A DNA stretch of 64,000 bases. Origin: Streptomyces sp. L2. Lineage in GTDB: Bacteria; Actinomycetota; Actinomycetes; Streptomycetales; Streptomycetaceae. Both the position numbers and the translations under genes were made by a program. Where the stretch lies: NCBI RefSeq assembly GCF_004124325.1, contig NZ_QBDT01000001.1:7192001-7256000 (forward strand), written 5' to 3'. Of the stretch, positions 8,642-17,536 are shown in pieces; positions within the stretch are counted from its first letter, which is position 1, and the number at the start of each line of letters is the position of its first letter. Under the pieces are notes generated by a model. It was not told where the DNA came from. It made no database searches and was given only the letters and a program-made list of their open reading frames with translations.

Positions 8642-10471
8642 ATGCGCGAGTTCTCAGTTCCCGCCCTGCCCGTGGCCTCGCCGGCGGGCAGTCTCACGGA
8701 CGTCGTGTTCGACCGTGCCCGGACCGATCCCGGCCGCGTCGTGGTGACCGGCGGCGGGGAAGGCGGACGGGACATCACGGCTGGGGTATTCGGCGGCGCC
8801 GTGCTGGCGCTGGCCAAGGGACTGCTCGTCAGCGGTGTGGAGTTCGGGGACCGGGTCGGGATCGTCTCCCGAAACCGCGCCGAGTGGATGCTGTTCGACT
8901 ATGCCCTGTGGACGATCGGCGCGCAGTCCGTGCCACTGCATCCGGAGTGCGGCACCGCCCAGGCTTACGCGGCCTTCCGTGCCGCCGATGTGACGGCCTG
9001 TCTGGTGGAGAACGAGACACACGCCATGACGGTCGCCCCGCTGCTGGCACGTCTGCCCCGTCTCAACCGCCTCTGGGAGATCGAGCGCGGGGCCCTGGAC
9101 GAGATCGCCGCGTCCGGCACGGACGTGCCCGACGAGACGGTCCGCCGGCGGCGCATGGCCCTGATACCGGAGTCGGTCGCGACGATCGTGCAGACGGCCG
9201 GCACCTCCGGTCCCGCCCGCGGCTGTGCGATCACGCACGCCAGTCTCATGACGGCCGCCGATGCCCTGCTGGACCGCTGCGGTCCCGCCCTCACCGACAG
9301 CACGCAGCCGGCCGTCTTCCTGGTCGTCAACCTCTCCCAGTTGCCGAGCCGGGTGATGCAGGTCGCCGCCGTCCGGGCCGGCATCCGGGTGGGGCACCAG
9401 CCCGACGCCGATCCGGATGCCGCCCTGGCCGGGTTGCGGCGTTGCCGGCCGACCTTCGCCCTGGCCGGGCGTGACCTGTTCGAGCGGGCGTTCGCCGCCG
9501 TCCGCCAGGAGGCGGAGGCCGAGGGGCGGATCGGTGCCTTCGGGATGGCCGTCGACGTGGCGGTCCAGTACGCCGAGGCCGCCGAGCGGAGAGCCCTCGG
9601 CTCGGGCCTGGGGCCCGGCCCCGGGGCACGTCTCCAGCATGGCGTGTTCCAGAGCTCCGTCCACGACGGACTGCGTGACGTCCTCGGGGGGTCCCTCCGC
9701 CACGCCCTGATCACCGGCGTCGGACCACAGCGTCGTCTGGGGCTGTGCTACTCGGGAGCGGGCCTGACCCTCAGCGAGACGTACGGCCTCGCGGAGTTCT
9801 CCGGACTCGTCTCCGCCAACGACTTCGGCCGGCCGAAGTTCGCGACGGCGGGCAGGCCGTTGGCCGGGACCGAGGTGCACGTCGACGACCGCGGCTATAT
9901 CTGGGTGCGTGGTGCGCAGTGCTTCGCCGGTTACGCCGGCGACAAAGAGGACGCGGACCGGATGATGTCGAACGGCTGGCTGCCCACCGGGGACCTGGGC
10001 TCACTGGACGACGAGGGACGACTGAGCATCACCGGGCGGCACGACGACCTGCTGGTGACGGCCGACGGCACCACGGTGCTGCCCACCGCCGTCGAGGAAC
10101 GGGTCAGGGCACATCCCCTGGTCGTGCACTGCGTGGTCGTGGGTGACAGGCGGCCGCACCTCGCCGCCCTCATCACACTCGACGAGGCCGCGGTGGAGCA
10201 CTGGCTGCGCCTGCGCGGCCGGCGGGTCGCCGACGGCCGGATCACCGACGAGCGGGATGTGCGGGCGGAGATCCGCCGGGCTGTGCTCGCGGCGAACAAG
10301 CACGTCCCCGAGGCGCAGCGCATCAAGGTGTTCCGCATCCTGGCCGAGCGGTTCTCCGTGCACGGTGGTCTGCTCACCCCGGCGCTGGCGCCGAGGCGGC
10401 GCGCCATCGCCCAGGCGTACGCGCCGGTGGTCGACGAACTGTACGAAGTGGCCGCCCGCCGAGGTCGCTGA
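8642..10471 (+). CDS. AMP-dependent acyl-CoA synthetase-like protein, altered motifs
   Basis: The 609-residue protein aligns by eye with long-chain fatty acyl-CoA synthetases of the ANL superfamily: NRAEWMLFDYALWTIGAQSV, the ETYGLAEFSG block, GWLPTGDLGSLDDEGRLSI and GRHDDLL. The phosphate loop reads QTAGTSGPARG where the usual form is TSGTTGxPKG. The C-terminal catalytic lysine of LTPTLKxxR is missing: the sequence is LTPALAPRR. It may therefore be a weak or non-acylating relative. The start follows GAGGAG; an earlier in-frame ATG at 8603 has no ribosome site. A GTATAC operator lies in its promoter. Confidence 0.75.
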   Translation: MREFSVPALPVASPAGSLTDVVFDRARTDPGRVVVTGGGEGGRDITAGVFGGAVLALAKGLLVSGVEFGDRVGIVSRNRAEWMLFDYALWTIGAQSVPLHPECGTAQAYAAFRAADVTACLVENETHAMTVAPLLARLPRLNRLWEIERGALDEIAASGTDVPDETVRRRRMALIPESVATIVQTAGTSGPARGCAITHASLMTAADALLDRCGPALTDSTQPAVFLVVNLSQLPSRVMQVAAVRAGIRVGHQPDADPDAALAGLRRCRPTFALAGRDLFERAFAAVRQEAEAEGRIGAFGMAVDVAVQYAEAAERRALGSGLGPGPGARLQHGVFQSSVHDGLRDVLGGSLRHALITGVGPQRRLGLCYSGAGLTLSETYGLAEFSGLVSANDFGRPKFATAGRPLAGTEVHVDDRGYIWVRGAQCFAGYAGDKEDADRMMSNGWLPTGDLGSLDDEGRLSITGRHDDLLVTADGTTVLPTAVEERVRAHPLVVHCVVVGDRRPHLAALITLDEAAVEHWLRLRGRRVADGRITDERDVRAEIRRAVLAANKHVPEAQRIKVFRILAERFSVHGGLLTPALAPRRRAIAQAYAPVVDELYEVAARRGR

Positions 10472-10497
10472 CCGCCGAGCGTGCCGCACCGACGGGA

Positions 10498-10529
10498 ACG
10501 GCCGCCCACGCGTCGGCGTGGACGGCCGT
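10498..10529. terminator. Bidirectional terminator between convergent genes
   Basis: ACGGCCG and CCACGC (10498-10511) pair with GCGTGG and CGGCCGT (10516-10529) around a GTCG loop, with one internal mismatch. It sits between the synthetase gene and the convergent glycosidase gene. Confidence 0.6.
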
Positions 10530-10561
10530 TTGCCCGATTCCCGGACGAGTAGGTGGCCGGG

Positions 10562-12034
10562 TCAGGGGTTGCGGACCCAGAATTCGACCGAGAGCGGCGG
10601 GACGGTGAGGGAGAGCGTCGGACCGGTCTTGAAGCCGAGGCTCTGGTTGTTGGTCGACGGGCCGTAGCGGTGTCCCTCGAAGGAGGCGGCGGTCTGCGTG
10701 TCGACGGTGTAGGTGAAGGAGTCCGTCGCGGAGCGGTTGGTGATCGCGAAGACCGGCTTGCCGGCGGGGGTCTTCCACGCCATGATGCGCTGGTCGGCGA
10801 GCCGGGTCGACTCGTCGACCAGGTAGCGCACCGAGTCCCAGGGCATGTACTTCACGAAGCCGGCCACCGAGTTCCAGTTCTGCGGGTTCCAGGTCCAGTG
10901 GCCGGCCGGGAGGTCCGGGAAGCGGGAGAAGTCGGTGTCGGACGGCGGCCGCCAGAAGCCCAGCGAGTAGCCGGGCGACTCGGCGTTGGTGGTGGGCTTC
11001 AGCGCGTGGAGCCAGAACCAGGTGGGCGCGTCCTGGAACACCATCCAGTTCATGATCGACTGTGCGGTGTTGACGGTCCGCCAGTCCGACGTCTGGTTGT
11101 CGAGGTACTCGAACTCGTTGTTGAAGACCGTCTTGCCGGAGGCGCCCACGTTGAAGTCGTGGTCCATCTGGTAGTTGCTGTCATAACCGATGCGGTGGTA
11201 CGTCCAGGCGTCCACGTAGGACAGCGCCTGCGGATCATCGGTGATCGCCTGCCCGATGGCGCCGCCCCAGCCGTCCAGGCTGTCGGCCGTGATCATCACG
11301 TTCGGGTACTTGGCCCGGATCTTGGGTGCGACGGCCTTGAAGGTCGCGAGGTACTGGTCGGCGGTGTAGACGCAGGAGGAGTACGGGGTGGAGAAGCGGG
11401 GCTCGTTCTGCAGGCCCCACATCGAGATCGGGACGCCGAGGCCACTGAGGTAGTCCAGGTCGCCGACGAGCGCGTCGCCGAACTGGTCGAGGAAGGTGGC
11501 GTCGAACTGCTTCAGTGAGCCGCCGATGTAGGAGTTGTCGGACTTCCAACCGGGCGCCGGGGACCAGTACTCGGCCGAGACGCCCTCGATGCCGGCCTGC
11601 TTGATCATGTCGGCGATCAGGGCGGTCTGGCCGGGGTAGCGGCCTCGCATGTGCTTCTGCGTGGAGTCCAGGCCCCGGTAGTACAGGCCCATCGCGAGCC
11701 GGCAGTAGCGGAAGCCCCGGTCGGAGCGGCCCGCCTTGAGCATCTCGCTGTAGAAGCGGGTGCGCTCGCTGTCCGTCAGATCGTACGGGACGCCGCTGAC
11801 CTCGTCCGGCAGGCCGTTGTTGCCCGATCCGATGGAGTCGGACTGGATCTCGAACCCGAGGCCCTTGATGGTCTGCCGGCGGGACTGGTCGAAGCGGATC
11901 GTGTAGTCGCCGGACGTGGCCGCGGCGGCGGGGGAGGAGCCGATCAGCGGATAGAAGGCCGCTCCCGCACCGGCGACGGCGGCGCCACGCAAGAGAGAAC
12001 GTCTGCTGACATGACGGGACTTGGGGCCAGACAT
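10562..12034 (-). CDS. Tat-exported clan GH-A glycosidase, GH30-like
   Basis: Residues 1-40 form a twin-arginine signal (VSRRSLLRGAAVAGAGAAFY). The mature protein begins with QTIKGLGFEIQSDSIG, the opening strand typical of GH30 barrels. Glu211 in GLQNEPRF is the likely acid/base and Glu307 in FNNEFEY the nucleophile. The C-terminal 100 residues form the usual beta-sandwich side domain. GH30 enzymes include beta-1,6-galactanases, glucuronoxylanases and glucosidases; the exact substrate cannot be read here, though nearby galactose-related genes make a galactan plausible. I prefer the second ATG (12034) because AAGGAGA is too close to the first. Confidence 0.75.
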   Translation of the reverse strand: MSGPKSRHVSRRSLLRGAAVAGAGAAFYPLIGSSPAAAATSGDYTIRFDQSRRQTIKGLGFEIQSDSIGSGNNGLPDEVSGVPYDLTDSERTRFYSEMLKAGRSDRGFRYCRLAMGLYYRGLDSTQKHMRGRYPGQTALIADMIKQAGIEGVSAEYWSPAPGWKSDNSYIGGSLKQFDATFLDQFGDALVGDLDYLSGLGVPISMWGLQNEPRFSTPYSSCVYTADQYLATFKAVAPKIRAKYPNVMITADSLDGWGGAIGQAITDDPQALSYVDAWTYHRIGYDSNYQMDHDFNVGASGKTVFNNEFEYLDNQTSDWRTVNTAQSIMNWMVFQDAPTWFWLHALKPTTNAESPGYSLGFWRPPSDTDFSRFPDLPAGHWTWNPQNWNSVAGFVKYMPWDSVRYLVDESTRLADQRIMAWKTPAGKPVFAITNRSATDSFTYTVDTQTAASFEGHRYGPSTNNQSLGFKTGPTLSLTVPPLSVEFWVRNP

Positions 12035-12114
12035 CATTGTCTCCTTGGGAATGTCGGACGTGCTTGAGCCGGGGCGAGGGGAAGAGCACCATCGGCACTC
12101 GTCCTCGGCCGGGG

Positions 12115-12163
12115 ACGGCGCCCCGCGAGGGCCTCCGGGGGGTGGGCCCTGCCGGGGCGCCGT
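12115..12163 (-). terminator. Strong hairpin after the dehydratase gene
   Basis: ACGGCGCCCC (12115-12124) pairs perfectly with GGGGCGCCGT (12154-12163), and the inside forms a further GGGCC/GGCCC-type stem. It separates the dehydratase operon from the glycosidase gene. Confidence 0.55.
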
Positions 12164-12209
12164 CGGTGGCGCCGCCGGGGAGCGGGCGGGCGGCGCCGGT
12201 TCGCGGCCG

Positions 12210-13385
12210 CTAGAAGCGGGCGACGGTGTAGCGGTCGACGACGGCTTCGTCGAGTTCGATGCCGAGACCGGGTCCGGTGGGGACGGTCAGGGCTCCGTCG
12301 CGGAACTCGGGGGACTCGACCAGGATGTTCTCCCGGATCGGGTTGGGTAGCCGGTTGTACTCGTAGGTGCGCAGGTTGGGGGTGGCCGCGCAGAGGTGCA
12401 GGGCCGCGGCGAGGCTGACGCCGGAGCCGACGCCGTGGGGGGCGATGTCGACGTGGAAGGACGAGGCGAGCGCCGCGATCCGGGTGGCCTCGGTGATGCC
12501 GCCGCAGCGGGCCACGTTGGGCATGAAGACGTCGATCGCCTCGTACAGCAGGGAGTCGCGCAGGTCGAACCGGGTGAAGTGGGTCTCGCCGTTGACGATC
12601 GTCAGTCCGGTACGGCGGCGCAACTCCCGGAGGTTGCGCAGGTCGTCGACCTGGAGGGGCTCCTCGTACCAGGAGATGTCCAGGTCCCGCAGGACCGAGC
12701 CGACCCGCGTCGCCTCGTCGAGGTCGTAGGCGCAGTTGACGTCGGTGAGGATCTCGACGTCCGGGCCGACGGCCTCGCGTACGGCGCCGAGGTGTGCGCG
12801 GTCGGTGCGCGCACCTCGGCCGATCTTCACCTTCAGGGCGCGGAAGCCCTTGCCCGTGTAGTACAGCGCCTGGCGGGCGGAGTCCTCGGGGTCGGCGTGC
12901 AGGGCGACCGGGCTGGCGTAGCAGTCGATGCGGGTCCGTACCGGTCCGCCGAGCAGCCGGTGCACGGGCTCGCCGGCGATCTTGCCGCGCAGGTCCCACA
13001 GGGCGAGGTCGATCCCGGCGAGGGCCTCGAGGTAGAAACCGCGGTTGTGGCCGCCGGCGGCCTGGCCCTTGAAGAGGCGGTCCCAGACCGCGGTGGTGGC
13101 GAGCGCGTCCTGTCCCACCAGCAGCGGCGCCAGGACCGTGGAGACCACGGTGGCGGTGACCTCGGGCGAGGGCAGGCCGTAGCACTCGCCGATGCCGACG
13201 CTGCCGTCCTCGGCGTGCACCTTGACGAGGGTCGCGTACTGGCCGTGGCGGGGCAGGACGCGGTGGCTGGCGGCCGGATAGCGCAGCCAGTCCGGGACGT
13301 CGTCGGGCGAGTCGTACAGGTCGGCGAAGTTGGCGGACAGCGCCAGTGCCTCGACCTTGGTGATGGGAAGGGGTGTGTTGCTCAC
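12210..13385 (-). CDS. Enolase-superfamily sugar-acid dehydratase
   Basis: The 391-residue protein has the mandelate racemase/muconate lactonising fold: N-terminal capping domain, then a barrel with FRALKVKIG (KxK general base), the metal ligands Asp in LTDVNCAYD, Glu in WYEEPL and Glu in VNGETHF, and the second base in DIAPHGVGSG. Such enzymes remove water from aldonic or aldaric acids to give 2-keto-3-deoxy acids. Kinase and aldolase for those products are encoded just upstream, so a sugar-acid dehydratase fits; the exact sugar is unknown. The GTG at 13385 has GGAG six bases before it; a longer GTG start at 13397 lacks one. Confidence 0.85.
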   Translation of the reverse strand: MSNTPLPITKVEALALSANFADLYDSPDDVPDWLRYPAASHRVLPRHGQYATLVKVHAEDGSVGIGECYGLPSPEVTATVVSTVLAPLLVGQDALATTAVWDRLFKGQAAGGHNRGFYLEALAGIDLALWDLRGKIAGEPVHRLLGGPVRTRIDCYASPVALHADPEDSARQALYYTGKGFRALKVKIGRGARTDRAHLGAVREAVGPDVEILTDVNCAYDLDEATRVGSVLRDLDISWYEEPLQVDDLRNLRELRRRTGLTIVNGETHFTRFDLRDSLLYEAIDVFMPNVARCGGITEATRIAALASSFHVDIAPHGVGSGVSLAAALHLCAATPNLRTYEYNRLPNPIRENILVESPEFRDGALTVPTGPGLGIELDEAVVDRYTVARF

Positions 13386-13432
13386 GTCGTACTCCACTGT
13401 GTCGGGTCCGGGCCGCCTGCGGCGGTACCGGC

Positions 13433-14764
13433 TCAGGCGGGGATGGCCCCGTATTCCTGCGGCTCGGTGTGCGCGGTCTCCTTGCCGGCGAACACGGCGA
13501 TGAGGGTGATGACACACCCGGCGATGACGTACAGCGCGACGGGGGCGATCGAGTTGCTGTAGGCCTGCAGGGCGGTGCCGATGAACGGGGTGGTGCCGCC
13601 GAAGATGGCGCCGCCGATCTCACGGCCGGCGCTGACGCCGCTGTAGCGCACGCGGGCGTCGAACTGCTCGGCGACCAGGGCGGCCTGGGGGCCGAAGACC
13701 ATGTCCTTGCAGACGGGGATGGCGATGACCATGGCGAGGAAGATGAGCGGGGTGCTTCTGGTCTCCAGCAGGGAGAAGAAGGGGAAGGCGTAGGCGATGG
13801 TGCACGCCAGTCCGATGGCGACCATCATGCGGCGGCCGATCTTGTCGGACAGCCAGCCCCAGAACGGGATGGCGACGATCTCCAGGGTCGAGGCGAAGGC
13901 GATGGCCCAGAGCATCGTCGACTTGGACAGGTGCAGGGTTCCGGTGGCGTAGGCGAGGGCGAAGGCCTGGATCAGGTAGCCCCAGACGAACCCGGAGATC
14001 GTGATGCCCATGGTGCGCAGGACGGCCCCCGGCTGCTTCTTCAGCGCGACGAGCAGCGGGAAGCGCTCCTTCTGGCCGTGGTCCTCCAGCTCCGCGAAGA
14101 CCGGGGTCTCGTCGATGCCCTTCCGGATCCACAGGCCGAACACCACCAGCACGGCGCTGATCAGGAAGGGGATGCGCCAGCCCCAGGCGTTGAAGGAGCT
14201 GTCGGGGAGCATCGAGACCAGGCCGAAGACGGCGCTTGCGAGGACGAAGCCGGCGCCGGTGCCCATCGCGGGGACGGCACCGTAGAGGCCTCTCTTGCCC
14301 GGTGGCGCGTTCTCCACCGTGAGGAGCGTCGCGCCCGCGAACTCGCCGCCCACGGCGATGCCCTGGCAGACGCGCAGGACGATCAGCAGGATCGGGGCCC
14401 ACACGCCGGCCGTGGCGTGCGTGGGCAGGACGCCGACCAGAGCGGTGGCCAGGCCCATGCCGACCATGGTGATCAGCAGGACGGTCTTGCGTCCGATGCG
14501 GTCACCGAGGTGACCGAAGAGGATGCCGCCGATGGGGCGGGCGGCGAAACCGACGGCGAACGTGGCGAACGAGGCCAGCGTGCCGCCCGTGGAGGAGGAG
14601 CCGAAGAACAGCGGGCCGAACACCAGCGCCGAGGCCAGGCCGTAGAGGTTGAAGTCGTACCACTCCATGACGGTGCCCACGGTGCTGGCGACCATCGTGC
14701 GCCTGTTGGACCTCGGGTGCCGCGGGTTCATCTCACTGTCTTCGGTAACCACCACTGTGGTCAT
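13433..14764 (-). CDS. MFS permease of the metabolite:H+ symporter (MHS) family
   Basis: The 443-residue protein has 12 predicted membrane segments and the MHS signature: VMEWYDFNLYG in helix 1, RPIGGILFGHLGDRIGRKT after helix 2, and GEFAGATLLTVEN in helix 5. Known family members carry organic acids such as shikimate, alpha-ketoglutarate or proline-betaine with protons. Its place between sugar-acid genes suggests an aldonate or uronate substrate (inference). No clear ribosome site precedes the ATG; the internal ATG at residue 12 is an alternative. It begins a second transcription unit, with operator site 2 about 50 bp upstream. Confidence 0.85.
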   Translation of the reverse strand: MTTVVVTEDSEMNPRHPRSNRRTMVASTVGTVMEWYDFNLYGLASALVFGPLFFGSSSTGGTLASFATFAVGFAARPIGGILFGHLGDRIGRKTVLLITMVGMGLATALVGVLPTHATAGVWAPILLIVLRVCQGIAVGGEFAGATLLTVENAPPGKRGLYGAVPAMGTGAGFVLASAVFGLVSMLPDSSFNAWGWRIPFLISAVLVVFGLWIRKGIDETPVFAELEDHGQKERFPLLVALKKQPGAVLRTMGITISGFVWGYLIQAFALAYATGTLHLSKSTMLWAIAFASTLEIVAIPFWGWLSDKIGRRMMVAIGLACTIAYAFPFFSLLETRSTPLIFLAMVIAIPVCKDMVFGPQAALVAEQFDARVRYSGVSAGREIGGAIFGGTTPFIGTALQAYSNSIAPVALYVIAGCVITLIAVFAGKETAHTEPQEYGAIPA

Positions 14765-14810
14765 GAGGAGTCACCACTCTCTTGCGGGGACGGGGGTGGG
14801 TGTGAGGAAG

Positions 14811-14828
14811 GTATTCGATATACGAAAT
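14811..14828. promoter_or_regulatory. GntR-type operator (site 2) before the permease gene
   Basis: The core TTCGATATACGAA (14814-14826) is an odd-centred palindrome. ATATACGAAAT (14818-14828) is repeated exactly at 19175-19185. The site lies about 50 bp upstream of the MHS permease start. Confidence 0.65.
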
Positions 14829-14884
14829 TAGAACCAGGGGTTACCGGCCAGGAATTTCAGGAACTTCACCGTGTGACGTTCCGG

Positions 14885-15808
14885 CTACGGAAGGTGTCCG
14901 CCGAACGCCGGTGCCGCGGGCGCCGACCACGGCGACGGGCGCGCCAGTACGGCCCCCGCCAGGAGGTCCGGACGCTCCAGGCGATGCCGGGCGGTGCTCA
15001 CATACATCAGGCCGCCGCCGAAGGCGACGCTGCTGACGTGGGGTGTGGGGACGTGCAGCCGGGCGGCGACGCCTCCGTCGGGCGCGTAGCGCCGCACCTC
15101 CCCGGCGCCCCACAGGGCGACCCACAGATGGTTTTCGCTGTCCACGGTCATGCCGTCCGGCCGCCCCTCGGTGGGTGCGAGCCGGGCGAACCGCTCGTGC
15201 GGGCCGAGAGCGCCGGTCACGGGGTTCACCGCATACCTCAGGACCGTGCCCGCCGCGCTGTCGGCCAGGTACATGACGCTCCCGCAGGCGGTGAAGGCCG
15301 GGCCGTTGGGCACCGTCAGGCCGCACAGCATCCGTTGCACGCCACCGTCGGGGTCGGCCCGGTACAGGCTGCCGACCGCGCCCTCGCCCGAACGGGCCAT
15401 GCTGGTCGCCCAGAAGCGGCCGGCGGGATCGCAGACGGCGTCGTTCATCCGCATGGGGACCGTGGCGTGCTCCTCCGGTCTGGCGAGCCACTTCAGGAAG
15501 CGTCCGCGCAGGACGAGCGCGATGCCGGGCCCCGCGGCCGCGATCCAGTCACCGGGGGAGGAAGCGAGCGGTGCCACGGCGCCCAGGGGCACGCCGAGGT
15601 TCAACAGCCGCTCGGCGGGTTCGCCGGGTCGGTCGGTGCACCGGTACAGGCCGCCGCGCAGCAGATCGACGAAGACCGTCTGTTCGGCGTACACGCGGAG
15701 ACTCTCCGCCAGTTCGTAGCGCTGTGGCGTCCACGCCTCCCACCCGGTATTGCCGGCCGGGGGAGGCTGCGCCGGCCGGGTCGGGGCCGGGAGGTCATCG
15801 AACCTCAT
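14885..15808 (-). CDS. SMP-30/gluconolactonase family lactonase
   Basis: The 307-residue protein has the six-bladed propeller signatures of the SMP-30/LRE family: RMNDAVCDPAGRFWATSM, VPNGPAFTACGSVMYLADS and GRPDGMTVDSENHLWVALWG, which provide the Glu, Asn and Asp metal ligands. Members hydrolyse sugar lactones to aldonic acids. It is the third gene after the aldolase and the kinase, 20 bp behind the kinase, so it would supply the acid for the dehydratase. The start at 15808 is preceded by GGAAGG. Confidence 0.85.
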   Translation of the reverse strand: MRFDDLPAPTRPAQPPPAGNTGWEAWTPQRYELAESLRVYAEQTVFVDLLRGGLYRCTDRPGEPAERLLNLGVPLGAVAPLASSPGDWIAAAGPGIALVLRGRFLKWLARPEEHATVPMRMNDAVCDPAGRFWATSMARSGEGAVGSLYRADPDGGVQRMLCGLTVPNGPAFTACGSVMYLADSAAGTVLRYAVNPVTGALGPHERFARLAPTEGRPDGMTVDSENHLWVALWGAGEVRRYAPDGGVAARLHVPTPHVSSVAFGGGLMYVSTARHRLERPDLLAGAVLARPSPWSAPAAPAFGGHLP

Positions 15809-15828
15809 CCGCCTGTACCTTCCCTGCG

Positions 15829-16776
15829 TCACCTGATCGTGCTGCCGGGTGTGACGGCGAGCAGGCCCAGCTCGGCACGGGCCGGCAGTCCCTCCCAGTC
15901 GCCGGGGGAGGCGACGGCGAACGCGCCGGCGGCCACGGCCCGTTCCAGCCGGGTCGGCACCGTCTCGCCGTCCAGGAGGCCGGACAGATATCCGGCGACG
16001 AAGGCGTCGCCCGCTCCCACGGTGTCGCGCACCGGCACGGACACGGCCGGCCGTGACGTCGATCCGGAGGAGTCGAAGACCTCGGCACCGTCGGCCCCGC
16101 GTTTGACCACCACCTCGGCCACGCCCTGCTCCAGCAGGGACTCCACGCGCGCGTACTCCGTGGTCGCCCGGGCGTCGGCCACCAGGGGCAGTTCGTCGTC
16201 GGAGGCGATGACGACGTCGGTATGTCCGGCCAGCGGACGCAGCGCGGACGCGGCCTCCTCGGGGGACCACAGGCGCGCCCGGTAGTTGACGTCGAGGCTC
16301 ACGCGGGCGCCCCGCGTCGGCGCGCAGCGCACCGCCTCCCCTACGGCCTCTCGCGGACCGGGGCCCAGGGCGGCCGTCACGCCGGTGACATGGACGATCC
16401 GGGCACCGTCGCTCAGGGCCGCGCGCACGTGGTCGGTGCTCAGGGTGCTGCCGGCGGAACCGGTGCGGTAATAGGTGACCCGGACCAGGTCGGCGATCCG
16501 GGGCTCGAAGACCACCAGGCCGGTGGGGCCCGCGTCCGTGGTGGCGGCGCGGGAGACGTCGACGCCTTCCGCGCGCAGGGTGCGCAGGACCAGGCGTCCG
16601 AACTCGTCGTCGCCGGTCAGGCCGGCCCAGCGCGCGGTGTGCCCGAGCCGGGACAGACCGATCGCCACGTTGGACTCGGCGCCGGCCACGGAGAGGTTCA
16701 GACAGCCGCCGAGTTGGAGGGGCTGGCCGGCCCGCAGGGCGGCCATGGTCTCGCCGAAGGTCAGGACGTCGATCAT
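15829..16776 (-). CDS. kdgK: 2-keto-3-deoxygluconate kinase, PfkB family
   Basis: This 315-residue protein has the PfkB/ribokinase layout: GGCLNLSVAGAESNVAIGLSR in the substrate half and DTVGAGDAFVAGYLSG near residue 265, which holds the catalytic Asp and anion hole. VTYYRTGSAGSTL is characteristic of KDG kinases. It phosphorylates 2-keto-3-deoxygluconate (possibly also the galacto form) at C6. Its ATG overlaps the aldolase TGA by four bases, so the two are translationally coupled. Confidence 0.85.
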   Translation of the reverse strand: MIDVLTFGETMAALRAGQPLQLGGCLNLSVAGAESNVAIGLSRLGHTARWAGLTGDDEFGRLVLRTLRAEGVDVSRAATTDAGPTGLVVFEPRIADLVRVTYYRTGSAGSTLSTDHVRAALSDGARIVHVTGVTAALGPGPREAVGEAVRCAPTRGARVSLDVNYRARLWSPEEAASALRPLAGHTDVVIASDDELPLVADARATTEYARVESLLEQGVAEVVVKRGADGAEVFDSSGSTSRPAVSVPVRDTVGAGDAFVAGYLSGLLDGETVPTRLERAVAAGAFAVASPGDWEGLPARAELGLLAVTPGSTIR

Positions 16777-17402
16777 CGGCGCGTCACCTCCCGGAAGCGG
16801 GCCGCGCGGCCGGCGAGCGCGTCGAGCGAACCCCCGCGGGCGGCGTCCCCGACGAGCGGGCCACCGACCCCGACGGCCAGTGCACCCGCGGCCAGGTGGG
16901 CGCGGGCGGCCTCCGCGTCCACACCGCCGACGGGCACGAACGCGACCTCGGGGAAGGGGTCGCGCAGGGCCCGCAGGTACGCCGGCCCTCCGATGGAGGC
17001 GGGGAAGAGCTTGACCGCCGTGGCACCCTCGCCCAGAGCGGCGATCACCTCCGTCGGTGTCACCGCTCCGGCGAGCACCGGCAGCCCCAGCGCCCGGCAT
17101 GCGGAGACGGCGTCACCGACGCCCGGGGTGACGCCGAAACACGCGCCCGCCGAAGCAGCGGCGTGCGCGTCTCCGGCCGTCAGCAGGGTGCCCGCGCCGA
17201 GCAGGGCCCCGGGGCCCAGTTCGGTGCGGGCCTTCTCGATGACGCTGAGGGCGTCCGTGCTGGTCAGGGAGACCTCGATGATCTCGACCCCGGAACGGAA
17301 CAGGGTCAGCACCGTGTCGAGCGCAGCTTGGGCGTCCGTTCCGCGCACGATGGCCAGCAGCCTTTCCCTGTCGAGGGTGGAGAGGAGGTGGGCAGCCGAC
17401 AT
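16773..17402 (-). CDS. eda: KDPG (2-dehydro-3-deoxy-6-phosphogluconate) aldolase
   Basis: The 209-residue protein is full length for the class I KDPG/KHG aldolase family. The Schiff-base lysine is Lys131 in TAVKLFPAS; Glu43 in IIEVSL and GAGTLLT are the other active-site elements. It splits the kinase product to pyruvate and glyceraldehyde-3-phosphate. It is the first gene of a three-gene operon with the kinase and lactonase, with operator site 3 about 50 bp before its start. Confidence 0.9.
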   Translation of the reverse strand: MSAAHLLSTLDRERLLAIVRGTDAQAALDTVLTLFRSGVEIIEVSLTSTDALSVIEKARTELGPGALLGAGTLLTAGDAHAAASAGACFGVTPGVGDAVSACRALGLPVLAGAVTPTEVIAALGEGATAVKLFPASIGGPAYLRALRDPFPEVAFVPVGGVDAEAARAHLAAGALAVGVGGPLVGDAARGGSLDALAGRAARFREVTRR

Positions 17403-17450
17403 GGTGCCTCCTGGAGTCGTTGCCGGTAAGGAGTCGTTGCTGTTATTTAG

Positions 17451-17466
17451 TAGATCGTATACCTTT
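17451..17466. promoter_or_regulatory. GntR-type operator (site 3) between divergent genes
   Basis: TAGATCGTATACCTTT contains ATCGTATAC, identical to site 1. It lies between the aldolase (minus) and the SDR (plus) starts and could control both. Confidence 0.65.
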
Positions 17467-17536
17467 CTTGGGATCCTTCAACCCCGCTCCGCGACCTGGC
17501 CGGGCGGCGCGGCAGCAGACAGGTGGTCGTTTCCAG

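Noticed and set aside
13373..16285. 2.9-kb plus-strand open frame
   Set aside because: It runs antisense across the permease, lactonase and kinase genes, all of which have clear family motifs on the minus strand.
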